Source: JAYWAM01 sp043782425 | Lineage (GTDB): Bacteria > Pseudomonadota > Gammaproteobacteria > Burkholderiales > Usitatibacteraceae | Length of the DNA: 5,245 nucleotides | Assembly: GCA_043782425.1 (NCBI GenBank) | Contig: JAYWAM010000209.1 | Coordinates: 1 to 5,245 of the forward strand | Direction of reading: 5' to 3' | Part shown: positions 1-5,245 of the stretch, piece by piece | Layout of the letters: each line of letters opens with the position of its first letter | How positions within the stretch are numbered: the first letter of the stretch is position 1 | Notes under the pieces: generated by a model | Told to the model about the DNA's origin: nothing | Seen by the model: only the letters and a program-made list of their open reading frames with translations | Databases searched by the model: none | Made by a program: the position numbers and the translations under genes

Positions 1-207
1 GAACTCTGAATTTTTAGAGGCACCCATAAGTCCCGCCACATCAGGGCCAAGCTTGTTGCTGAGTTCTTCTTGCGACATGTCTCCTGCTTCAAGGGCAGGA
101 CCAATATGCTCTGCATACGCAGACTGGAACGCCCCGCTCCACACCTCCTCACGCCTCATCCAATCCATCAAATTAGCAACGGCTTGGTTGCTTTCACTAT
201 TTTTCAT
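1..207 (-). CDS. Unidentified protein, N-terminal 69 residues (partial, runs off left edge)
   Basis: An open frame begins at ATG 207-205 and stays open to base 1, giving 69 residues with no stop. It starts MKNSESNQAVANL and then reads DWMRREEVWSGAF, with a later segment SQEELSNKLGPDVAG. The visible part is soluble and acidic, with two tryptophans, no signal peptide and no membrane segment. I do not recognise the family. An in-frame stop at 237-235 and the lack of any other ATG between it and 207 make 207 the natural start. The ribosome site is weak: GGA about 10 nt upstream, in a CGGAAAC context. The gene lies 77 nt downstream of the caspase-MORN stop on the same strand, so it may be the next gene of that transcript or have its own promoter. 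Protein-like composition and the frame running uninterrupted to the edge support it; the missing C-terminus prevents a better call. Confidence 0.6.
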   Translation of the reverse strand, partial: MKNSESNQAVANLMDWMRREEVWSGAFQSAYAEHIGPALEAGDMSQEELSNKLGPDVAGLMGASKNSEF

Positions 208-284
208 TGCAATTGTTTCCGTAAAATTTATGAATCAGTAACTATGCTGCGTCAGACAACTTTCTTGCGGCAAATAGCGTTGTT
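208..284 (-). other. Short AT-rich intergenic gap
   Basis: These 77 bases separate the caspase-MORN stop from the next start and are clearly more AT-rich than the flanking genes. I see no hairpin followed by a T-run, so no intrinsic terminator. Possible -35/-10 pairs (for example TTGTCT or TTGCCG with later AT-rich hexamers) have wrong spacing or poor matches, so no promoter is called. Confidence 0.5.
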
Positions 285-2282
285 TCAGCTACCGGTCATT
301 CTTACCGTCCCCTCGACGATCTCAGCGGCGGTCTTGCTGCCTTCCTTGGTAATCAAATGGCCGTGGGCTTTCTTTAGGCCGTCTTCAAACGTACCCTCAA
401 AACGGCTGCCGTCATCGAACCAAAAAACGCCCTTGCCATTGGGTTTGCCCAACAGCATTTCGCCTTCATACTTCAGGCCATTCGAGTAGTAGTAGGCGCC
501 GCGCCCGCTGAGCGCGCCATTTTGCATCTCGCCTTCGTAGCGGTCACCGCCGCTAAAACGGTAGGTTCCGGCACGCGCTACGCCATCGACAAATTCACCC
601 TCCAGGCGATCACCGTTGGCGCTGAAATAGACCCCCTTGCCGTTGATTCTGCCCTGCACCATGTCGCCTTCATAGCGATCACCCTTGGCGAACTTGTAGA
701 CGCCTTTACCGTCGAGTTTACCCGCGCTAAAGCTGCCCTCAAGCTGATCGCCTGCCTTGGTGGTATAGACGCCTTTGCCGTTGATGACGCCGCTCTGCAC
801 TTCACCTTCGTAACGATCACCGTTGGCAAATTTATAAGTCCCTTTACCATGCGGCGTATCGTTGGCGAACTCGCCTTCGTAGCTATCGCCGTTGGGCCAG
901 ATATAGTTCCCCTTGCCGTCTTTTTTTCCTTCCTTGAATTCGCCCTGATAGCGAAAGCCTTCTTTGGAAACATATTCGCCGCTGCCGTGCAGCGCCGTGC
1001 CGCGCACCGCGCCGCGATAGATGGAGCCATCGGGAAATTTTAGCTCACGCACGCCGCCATCGAGCTCCTTGCTCTCCACCTGCGGCTCTACTGAAGGCGC
1101 AGGTTTTGTGGCGCGCGTTGTAGAACTGGAAGCGGACAAGGCGTTGACTACGAGCGCCGGCTCGGCAGCGCTGGCGCCCGTTTCCTTTGCCGCTTCCTGC
1201 GCGGCCGGAGACGGCGCGGCGGGCGGCTCGGGCAGCGCAGATGCTACGCGGGAATCAGGCGTCGTAAGCGGGGTGCGCGTCGGGCGCAGCACGGCTTCGA
1301 GGCGGTTTTTCGCCAGTGCTACAAACTGGCCATCAGGGTACTTGTCGAGATAGGCCTGAATGTCTTGCGCGCGATTACTGTCGCGCACACTGATCCAGAA
1401 CTCACGCTCGATGGCAAGCTGCGCGTCCGAAGATGCGCTGCCGTCCGCAGACGACACGAATGCCGCCTTGCCGCTGGCGTTGAAAACAAAATCGCCTTTC
1501 AAAGAAGACGAATCCCACGGCGTTTGCAGGCGCTTGGTTTCACTCTCTACACTTTCCCGCACGCGCTTGAACATGATCTCAACAGGCAGATCTGGCACTT
1601 TGATCTGCCGCAAAATATGCTTGGTGTAGATACCGTTGCGGCCAAATCCATCGGCAGCGACCGAACCCGGCGATGTGGCGTAGGCGATCAACGTTCCCGA
1701 AGGCGCGCTCATCTGCGCCAGACCAGAGGCGCTGAGACGAAAGTTGCCTGCGAAGGGGTTATCGCGGCAGGCATCCAGCACCACAAAGTTAAAGCGCGTT
1801 TTGGCGCGATCCATGCGATCAAAAACCTGGCCGACCTCGAGGCTGGTAAAAGTGATGTCGTCTTCCGATCCCATCATGGCATCGATAGGCACCAGAAAGT
1901 TGCGCTCTTTGAACTGCATGGCGTGACCGGCGTAAAAAAACAGCGCCACTTGCGCGCCCTCAACCAGAGTACCGAATTCACGAATCGCGCCTATCATTTC
2001 CTGGCGCGTGGTGTTTTCGCGCACGATGGTCTTGAAGCCCAGCTCTCTCAGCGCCTCGCCCAGATCGCGCGCATCATTAACGGCATTACGCAGCGGCGAG
2101 ACCTGGTAGTTGTTATTGCCAATCAGCAGTGCAACGCGCTCACTGGCGGCGCAGGCGGCGCCAGACCAGGCAAGCAGCGCAGCAAGAAAAAAAACAGCGC
2201 CACAGTGGGCAACTTTAACAGGGCGGCGGGAGAGCAGTATTTTTTGCATCCTACAGAGCACTATCCACGATTCCCACGACAT
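285..2282 (-). CDS. Exported caspase-like (peptidase C14) protein with ten C-terminal MORN repeats
   Basis: This is a predicted cysteine protease of the bacterial caspase-like (orthocaspase/metacaspase-related) group, 665 residues from ATG 2282. A signal peptide ends near residue 45, with hydrophobic core AVFFLAALLAW and an ACAA site, so the product should be exported. The C14 domain spans about 49-269, opening with RVALLIGNNNY. The catalytic His120 is in FFYAGHAMQ and the catalytic Cys172 is in VLDACRDNPF; both are present. The C14 end reads PWDSSSLKGDFVF. A short helical segment (about 287-332) and an Ala/Pro-rich, probably disordered linker (about 333-409) follow, then MORN repeats (about 421-648). 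Start choice: ATG 2282 has GGGAG nine bases upstream. ATG 2249 would give a more typical signal peptide n-region but has only AGG directly abutting it. ATG 2321, inside the toxin gene, is unlikely. Natural substrate and activation are unknown; such enzymes generally cut after basic residues, which is not shown here. Confidence 0.93.
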   Translation of the reverse strand: MSWESWIVLCRMQKILLSRRPVKVAHCGAVFFLAALLAWSGAACAASERVALLIGNNNYQVSPLRNAVNDARDLGEALRELGFKTIVRENTTRQEMIGAIREFGTLVEGAQVALFFYAGHAMQFKERNFLVPIDAMMGSEDDITFTSLEVGQVFDRMDRAKTRFNFVVLDACRDNPFAGNFRLSASGLAQMSAPSGTLIAYATSPGSVAADGFGRNGIYTKHILRQIKVPDLPVEIMFKRVRESVESETKRLQTPWDSSSLKGDFVFNASGKAAFVSSADGSASSDAQLAIEREFWISVRDSNRAQDIQAYLDKYPDGQFVALAKNRLEAVLRPTRTPLTTPDSRVASALPEPPAAPSPAAQEAAKETGASAAEPALVVNALSASSSTTRATKPAPSVEPQVESKELDGGVRELKFPDGSIYRGAVRGTALHGSGEYVSKEGFRYQGEFKEGKKDGKGNYIWPNGDSYEGEFANDTPHGKGTYKFANGDRYEGEVQSGVINGKGVYTTKAGDQLEGSFSAGKLDGKGVYKFAKGDRYEGDMVQGRINGKGVYFSANGDRLEGEFVDGVARAGTYRFSGGDRYEGEMQNGALSGRGAYYYSNGLKYEGEMLLGKPNGKGVFWFDDGSRFEGTFEDGLKKAHGHLITKEGSKTAAEIVEGTVRMTGS
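339..1022 (-). repeat. Array of ten MORN repeats (about 69 bp period) within the caspase-like gene
   Basis: Ten tandem units follow the pattern [RSQK]-[YLF]-E-G-[EDST]-x-x-x-G-x-x-x-G-K-G-x-Y-x-x-x-x-G-D, about 23 residues each. The clearest have RYEGE at the start and NGKGVY in the middle. The first unit (IYRGAV, HGSGEY) and the last (RFEGTF, AHGHLI) are degenerate, and unit 7 (RLEGEF, then ARAGTYRF) is one residue short and lacks the GKG core. MORN repeats form elongated beta-hairpin arrays known to take part in protein, lipid or membrane contacts. Here they probably act as the targeting or scaffold arm of the protease; the ligand is unknown. Confidence 0.9.
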
Positions 2283-2286
2283 GGGC

Positions 2287-2580
2287 TCAGTCTCCCAATG
2301 GTGGCCACTGCTGCGAACCATGCAGAACGCGCATAAGCTCGATGCGTTCAGCTCTCAACTTGACGCGATAAACCACGACAAATGGCGTTCGGCTAATGAC
2401 CAGTTCACGCGTTCCCTTTTTTCGCCCTGACCGGCCCATTTCCGGGTGATCGATCAACTGGAAAACCTGGTGCTCGATCCGGTCACCCTGCTCAATGGCC
2501 GCCTTGGGGCTGTCTTGGGCGATGTAGTCGAGTTGACCGTCAAGATTTGCAATTGCGCTGGGAAGCCACACCAGCTTCAA
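2287..2580 (-). CDS. ParE/RelE-family toxin of a type II toxin-antitoxin pair
   Basis: This 97-residue protein has the size and pattern of the ParE/RelE toxin superfamily. The N-terminal helix region reads WLPSAIANLDGQLDYIAQDSP. The middle has the conserved GRSGRKKGTRELVI stretch (49-62), followed by the beta-strand TPFVVVYRV (65-73) and the C-terminal VLHGSQQWPP (85-94). Family members inhibit DNA gyrase (ParE) or cut mRNA on the ribosome (RelE); the overall pattern is closer to ParE, but the target cannot be decided from sequence alone. The start is TTG 2580, overlapping the upstream stop as TTGA. It is supported by GAGGG (2591-2587) six bases upstream and by MKLVW matching the usual family beginning. 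The gene is full length with no frameshift. Its partner is the upstream overlapping gene; translation is probably coupled to it, and the weak TTG start would hold toxin output below that of the antitoxin. Confidence 0.9.
   Translation of the reverse strand: MKLVWLPSAIANLDGQLDYIAQDSPKAAIEQGDRIEHQVFQLIDHPEMGRSGRKKGTRELVISRTPFVVVYRVKLRAERIELMRVLHGSQQWPPLGD
2292..2296 (-). promoter_or_regulatory. Caspase ribosome binding site embedded in the last toxin codons
   Basis: GGGAG is made by the toxin codons TTG GGA GAC just before its TGA stop and lies nine bases before ATG 2282. Ribosomes finishing the toxin therefore stop directly at the caspase start region, which favours translational coupling. 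Confidence 0.55.
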
Positions 2581-3047
2581 GTAGCGCCCTCTTTAATGCG
2601 TTTTACCAACTCGGCCCGTTTCTTTGACCAGTTCGCTTTAGCATCCTTGTGCGACACCCATTCGGTGTTCGGGTCGTCAGCCTCCTTGATGGCTTGCTCC
2701 ACCTGCTCCCGGAACCATTTGTCATGTGCGGCCACGTGGGTGCGTTGCACCCGCCCGGTCGTATCCACGCGAGCTTTCGCGTCGATGGCTACGGCGCTGT
2801 AATTGGTCGCGTCCAGCATGTCAAAGCGAGCGATATGCAGCTCGTTCTTCAGGTATTCAATACAGCTATCAAGGCTGCGCCACAGTCGGGGCTTGTCGCC
2901 GCGCTGCGAGCCCAGCGGCTTTTCAGTCATGCCTAGCTTGAGCATGACCGACCAACCACCAGGTTGGCCAATGATGGCCGCGCCATGGATTGCTGCAGTC
3001 TCAACCATGCGTTTTGCCATTGCGGTGTCGATGGTGTGGTCGCTCAT
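2577..3047 (-). CDS. Probable antitoxin: extra N-terminal domain plus ParD/PaaA-like C-terminal segment
   Basis: This 156-residue protein is the likely cognate antitoxin of the ParE/RelE toxin it overlaps by 4 bases. Its last ~48 residues (HDKWFREQVEQAI, then KANWSKKRAELVKRI) are charged and helical. They follow the layout of short ParD/PaaA-type antitoxin or 'stability determinant' proteins: W-[FL]-R-x-x-V near the start, an acidic/Pro segment, then a basic helix. The first ~85 residues form a separate compact region with GQPGGWSVMLKLGMTEKP and a later LDSCIEYLKNELHIARFD. From memory, similar N-terminal regions occur in proteins labelled ParC-like plasmid partition-associated; I could not verify this. 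No classical ribbon-helix-helix or HTH is obvious, so how it binds DNA, if it does, is unclear. AGGA (3058-3055) is 7 nt before ATG 3047 and 4 nt before ATG 3050, so the second ATG is preferred. The role as antitoxin rests mainly on position and the C-terminal pattern. Confidence 0.72.
   Translation of the reverse strand: MSDHTIDTAMAKRMVETAAIHGAAIIGQPGGWSVMLKLGMTEKPLGSQRGDKPRLWRSLDSCIEYLKNELHIARFDMLDATNYSAVAIDAKARVDTTGRVQRTHVAAHDKWFREQVEQAIKEADDPNTEWVSHKDAKANWSKKRAELVKRIKEGAT
2587..2591 (-). promoter_or_regulatory. Ribosome binding site that supports the TTG start of the toxin
   Basis: GAGGG lies inside the antitoxin gene, six bases before TTG 2580. It is the best argument that the toxin really begins at this non-ATG codon rather than at a later one. 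Confidence 0.7.
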
Positions 3048-3065
3048 CATATTTTCCTAACATTC

Positions 3066-3093
3066 AAAAAAAACGGCATGTGAACTACATGCC
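3066..3093 (-). terminator. Intrinsic terminator after the cyclase-FecR unit
   Basis: On the minus strand a perfect 7-bp stem GGCATGT / ACATGCC encloses the 5-nt loop AGTTC. It is followed by one G and then eight consecutive T residues (bases 3073-3066). It starts 1 nt after the FecR-like stop codon. The other strand has no T-run after the stem, so it should work only in the minus direction. It separates the cyclase-FecR transcript from the antitoxin, toxin and caspase genes. The same inverted repeat lies about 20-45 nt upstream of the antitoxin start. Confidence 0.85.
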
Positions 3094-3094
3094 A

Positions 3095-3940
3095 TCAATG
3101 CCGCTTGCTCAGCACACTGAGCTCGGGCAGGTCGGCGCGCTCCTTGGCGAGCCTGCTCCACATCTCAAGAGCGTCCTGGGTCGCGCCCATATCCTGCAAC
3201 AGCAGGGCGTACATCAGACGGTCGGTGAATCCCGCCTTTTCCGTGGGCCTGAGCATTTCCACCTGCCGCAGCGCCTCCGCCGATAATGTGCGGAAACTAC
3301 CGGTGCCGATTTCGCTGTTGCTGGCCGATACCGCCCAGGCATACTCGGTATCGGGTTTGAGCTTGATGGGCAAGGCATAGGAATCGGCCGTCACCTTTGC
3401 CTTACTAAGCGGCAGCGTTTTGTCGCCCGATGGAACCAGAGTGAATTCATAGGGAGACCTGGCATCCGCAGGGTTCCAGCGGAAGGTGGGTTGCAAGGTG
3501 CTCACCCTGCCCAGGGTCGGATAGAGCAGCTTCGCGCCCTTGTCTTCGACTGGGGCAATACCGCGCATGCGTATGCTCGCCGAAGAGCTTTGCGCAACCT
3601 GCGCTACGACTTTGGCGTTGGTGCGCCATGCGGTCTGGCGTGCAACCGGCGCCGCGCCTTTGCTGGCGCCGATGTCACTGTCTTTGACAACAAACTCGCC
3701 CGGACCCTTCAGGGAGAACTCCTTCCCCGACTGGATGAACATGACAGACAGCGTAGCGTCCTTGCCGAGCACCAACTTCTGCCCTTTTGCCAGCTCTGCA
3801 AACAAGCTTGGACGCGCAGCGTCATCGAGCGTTACCTCGCCCTTCAGGTTGGCAATGAAGGCCGCGCCGTCGGCCGCTGTAGCCGCTTGTGCGAGAAACG
3901 CCATAACCAGCAGAAAAAACATGCGTAATACGCTTTTCAT
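3095..3940 (-). CDS. Exported FecR-like protein with Ig/FN3-like middle and helical C-terminus
   Basis: The protein has 281 residues from ATG 3940. Residues 1-22 are a signal peptide: MKSVLR, hydrophobic FFLLVMAFLAQ, cleavage near ATA/AD. About 27-86 is a beta-rich FecR-like domain with GEVTL, a GQKLVLGKDATLSVMF core and FSLKGPGEFVV. About 141-218 resembles the Ig/FN3-like modules found in such proteins (LQPTFRWNPA, then PDTEYAWAVSAS and GSFRTL). About 219-275 is helical and TPR-like (MYALLLQDMGATQDALEMWSRLA). It lacks the membrane anchor and N-terminal anti-sigma region of true FecR iron regulators, so it is unlikely to act as FecR itself; a periplasmic binding or scaffold role is more likely. 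The start at 3940 is chosen because GGAG sits six bases upstream and gives a clean signal peptide; GTG 3955 and ATG 3952 are also in frame but have no comparable site. It lies 18 nt after the cyclase stop, which points to one operon and a shared pathway, perhaps modulating the CHASE2 sensor (inference). Confidence 0.85.
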   Translation of the reverse strand: MKSVLRMFFLLVMAFLAQAATAADGAAFIANLKGEVTLDDAARPSLFAELAKGQKLVLGKDATLSVMFIQSGKEFSLKGPGEFVVKDSDIGASKGAAPVARQTAWRTNAKVVAQVAQSSSASIRMRGIAPVEDKGAKLLYPTLGRVSTLQPTFRWNPADARSPYEFTLVPSGDKTLPLSKAKVTADSYALPIKLKPDTEYAWAVSASNSEIGTGSFRTLSAEALRQVEMLRPTEKAGFTDRLMYALLLQDMGATQDALEMWSRLAKERADLPELSVLSKRH

Positions 3941-3946
3941 ATTTAG

Positions 3947-3950
3947 CTCC
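3947..3950 (-). promoter_or_regulatory. Ribosome binding site that fixes the FecR-like start
   Basis: GGAG is followed by the 6-nt spacer CTAAAT and ATG 3940. The site lies downstream of the alternative starts GTG 3955 and ATG 3952, so it favours the 281-residue product. Confidence 0.75.
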
Positions 3951-3958
3951 ATCACTAT

Positions 3959-5245
3959 TCAGGCAGCCGCAACCGGTGTCGCGGTTCCGCCGTTTTTTGT
4001 TCCTGCCGTGGTTCCCACCATAGAGGTACGGATGCCCCATACCACCACCGGGCTATGCCCCTTGATAATATGCTCACCTAACGATTCAAAATTAAACCGG
4101 TCGCTGATACGGCTGACTACCGATTGCGAAATCAATATTTTGCGCGCTAGTTCCTTGGTTAAACCTTCCATACGCGCCGCCACATTTACCGCATCGCCGA
4201 TCGCCGAGTAGTTGTGCCGCTCGGTTGAGCCGATATTGCCGACCACCACCTTACCGTAGTTTATTCCTATACCGATCACCAGACCAGGCAAACCCTCAAG
4301 AGCGAATTCCTGGTTGAGCTCATCGAGCTCGTGCAACATCGCCAGCGCGCAACGCACCGCATCACTGCACGGATCGGCGAGCGCGCGCGGTGCGCCGAAC
4401 AAAATCATCATGCCATCGCCGATAAACTTGTCAATGGTGCCGTCAAAGCGATACACCGCCTTGACCATGCGGTCGAAGTAACGTTGCAACACGCTCATCA
4501 CCGCCTCGGGCGACAGCGATTCCGACAGCGTGGTAAAGCCGCGAATATCGCTGAAAATCACGCACACCTCAAGTAATTGAGCGTTGCTGTCAGGCGCCAG
4601 TCGGCCCTTCACGATCTCCTCCATAACCGCCGGGCTTACCTGCCCGGCAAACGAACGCTTGAGGCGCAGGCGCTCCGCAGCGTTGCGTACGGCGTCAAGC
4701 ACACTGCGCGCGATCAAGCCCAGCCAGATCGTCACCACCAGCGTGGCAAGCGGCAGCAGAATTTGCTGTGTGCGCAGCAGCGCGAGGCTGAGCATGCCTA
4801 CAGCCAGAGGTATGCCGATTGCGGCGATTAAAACAACCAGCGGCTGCGGTCGCACAAACACAATGCCCGCAGCAGCCAATACCACCATCCACGAGAACCA
4901 TGCAGGCAGGGGCGTAATCAAGCCATCGGCTAACTGACTGCGCAAGGCTTGCAAATGCACCACCACACCCGACTGCCGAAAGCCCAGATCACCTTCGGCC
5001 TTTTCCCAGGCGGAGATCTTGACCGGCAACATCCAACGATCCACATGCTCCCACACGCCGCCTATGAGCACGATGCGTCCGGAAAAACGCCGCTCCAACT
5101 GCGCACTATCGCCCGCTTCCAGCCAGCCGATCACATCCTGAATCGGCACGTAGTCTATCTGGCTGCCAATGCTGTAGTCGATGAGGCCCTTTTTCACCGG
5201 ACGTTTCAGCGCGCGCAACAATTGTCCCACCAAGGTGGCGTGGCC
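3959..5245 (-). CDS. CHASE2-domain class III adenylate cyclase (N-terminus outside window)
   Basis: A transmembrane sensor enzyme that makes cAMP from ATP. 428 residues are visible and the frame is open to the right edge; TTG 5233 is an internal Leu codon, not the start. Residue numbers below count from 5233. Residues 1-108 are the end of an extracytoplasmic CHASE2 sensor, with the typical FSGRIVLIGGVWEHVDRW and GVVVHLQALRSQLADG. Three membrane helices follow (about 111-128, 131-153, 157-177), then a helical linker and the cyclase domain from about 222. Metal-binding Asp229 (IFSDIRGFT) and Asp273 (IGDGMMILFG) are present, as are the adenine-selecting Lys269 and Asp347 (YSAIGDAVN). Transition-state Asn350 and Arg354 (NVAAR) complete an active site expected to be functional and ATP-specific. 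The tail (about 405-424) is Gly/Thr/Ala-rich and probably disordered. The TGA at 3961-3959 is followed closely by the FecR-like gene. CHASE2 ligands are not known in general. Confidence 0.95.
   Translation of the reverse strand, partial: GHATLVGQLLRALKRPVKKGLIDYSIGSQIDYVPIQDVIGWLEAGDSAQLERRFSGRIVLIGGVWEHVDRWMLPVKISAWEKAEGDLGFRQSGVVVHLQALRSQLADGLITPLPAWFSWMVVLAAAGIVFVRPQPLVVLIAAIGIPLAVGMLSLALLRTQQILLPLATLVVTIWLGLIARSVLDAVRNAAERLRLKRSFAGQVSPAVMEEIVKGRLAPDSNAQLLEVCVIFSDIRGFTTLSESLSPEAVMSVLQRYFDRMVKAVYRFDGTIDKFIGDGMMILFGAPRALADPCSDAVRCALAMLHELDELNQEFALEGLPGLVIGIGINYGKVVVGNIGSTERHNYSAIGDAVNVAARMEGLTKELARKILISQSVVSRISDRFNFESLGEHIIKGHSPVVVWGIRTSMVGTTAGTKNGGTATPVAAA

Noticed and set aside
53..489. 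Plus-strand open frames at the left end (53-241 and 70-489)
   Set aside because: They run antisense to the partial gene at 207-1 and the end of the MORN array, with unlike-protein composition.
339..1022. CRISPR-like or DNA-level satellite array
   Set aside because: The regular ~69-bp spacing comes from protein-coding MORN repeats with diverged codons; there are no identical repeats with unique spacers.
522..1043. Plus-strand open frame of 173 codons with repetitive Ala/Val/Phe-rich sequence
   Set aside because: Its periodicity is the mirror image of the MORN repeats on the minus strand; it has no independent support.
2283..2321. Upstream extension of the caspase gene to ATG 2321
   Set aside because: It would overlap the toxin gene by 35 nt and put about 40 residues before the signal peptide core; ATG 2282 has a better ribosome site.
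1365..2336. Long plus-strand open frame of 323 codons opposite the caspase gene
   Set aside because: It is antisense to the well-supported C14 domain, has a His/Arg/Gln-rich composition with no recognisable domain, and is explained by codon bias of the opposite strand.
3075..3093. CRP (cAMP receptor protein) binding site suggested by TGTGA near a cyclase gene
   Set aside because: Only one half-site matches (TGTGA without TCACA at the right spacing); the symmetry is fully explained by the terminator stem.
3051..3094. Promoter for the antitoxin-toxin genes
   Set aside because: Only weak hexamers are seen (for example TTCACA with a GTTAGG-like -10, or TATGAT overlapping the start codon). None has acceptable match and spacing, so none is annotated.
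3540..4211. Plus-strand open frame of 223 codons across the FecR-like/cyclase junction
   Set aside because: It covers parts of two well-supported minus-strand genes and shows no domain.

Overview
All recognisable genes in this window lie on the minus strand, so the biological reading order runs from high to low coordinates. Gram-negative secretory signals, clear Shine-Dalgarno sites, moderately high GC, and the pairing of a CHASE2 adenylate cyclase with a FecR-like secreted protein suggest a proteobacterium. A beta- or gammaproteobacterium seems most likely, but that taxonomic call is inference.

Layout: (1) 5245-3959 holds the C-terminal part of a membrane-bound class III adenylate cyclase with a CHASE2 sensor; its N-terminus lies outside the window. 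(2) 3940-3095 encodes an exported FecR-like protein with an Ig/FN3-like middle part, 18 nt downstream of the cyclase and almost certainly in the same operon. (3) 3093-3066 is a strong intrinsic terminator that closes this unit. (4) 3047-2577 and 2580-2287 form an overlapping antitoxin/toxin pair: a composite antitoxin with a ParD/PaaA-like C-terminus, followed by a ParE/RelE toxin with a TTG start. (5) 2282-285 encodes an exported caspase-like (C14) protease with an intact His/Cys dyad, a disordered Ala/Pro linker and ten MORN repeats. Its start is 4 nt after the toxin stop and its ribosome binding site lies inside the last toxin codons. (6) 207-1 is the start of an unidentified gene that runs off the left edge.

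Working model: the cyclase, the FecR-like protein and the caspase-MORN protein look like an envelope signalling and effector locus (CHASE2 sensing outside the membrane, cAMP made inside, two secreted partners). The toxin-antitoxin pair sits between the terminator and the caspase. As arranged, caspase expression probably depends on transcription and translation through the toxin-antitoxin genes. That coupling is visible in the sequence as spacing and ribosome-site placement; its functional meaning is inference. No tRNA, rRNA, CRISPR array, insertion sequence or phage gene was seen.
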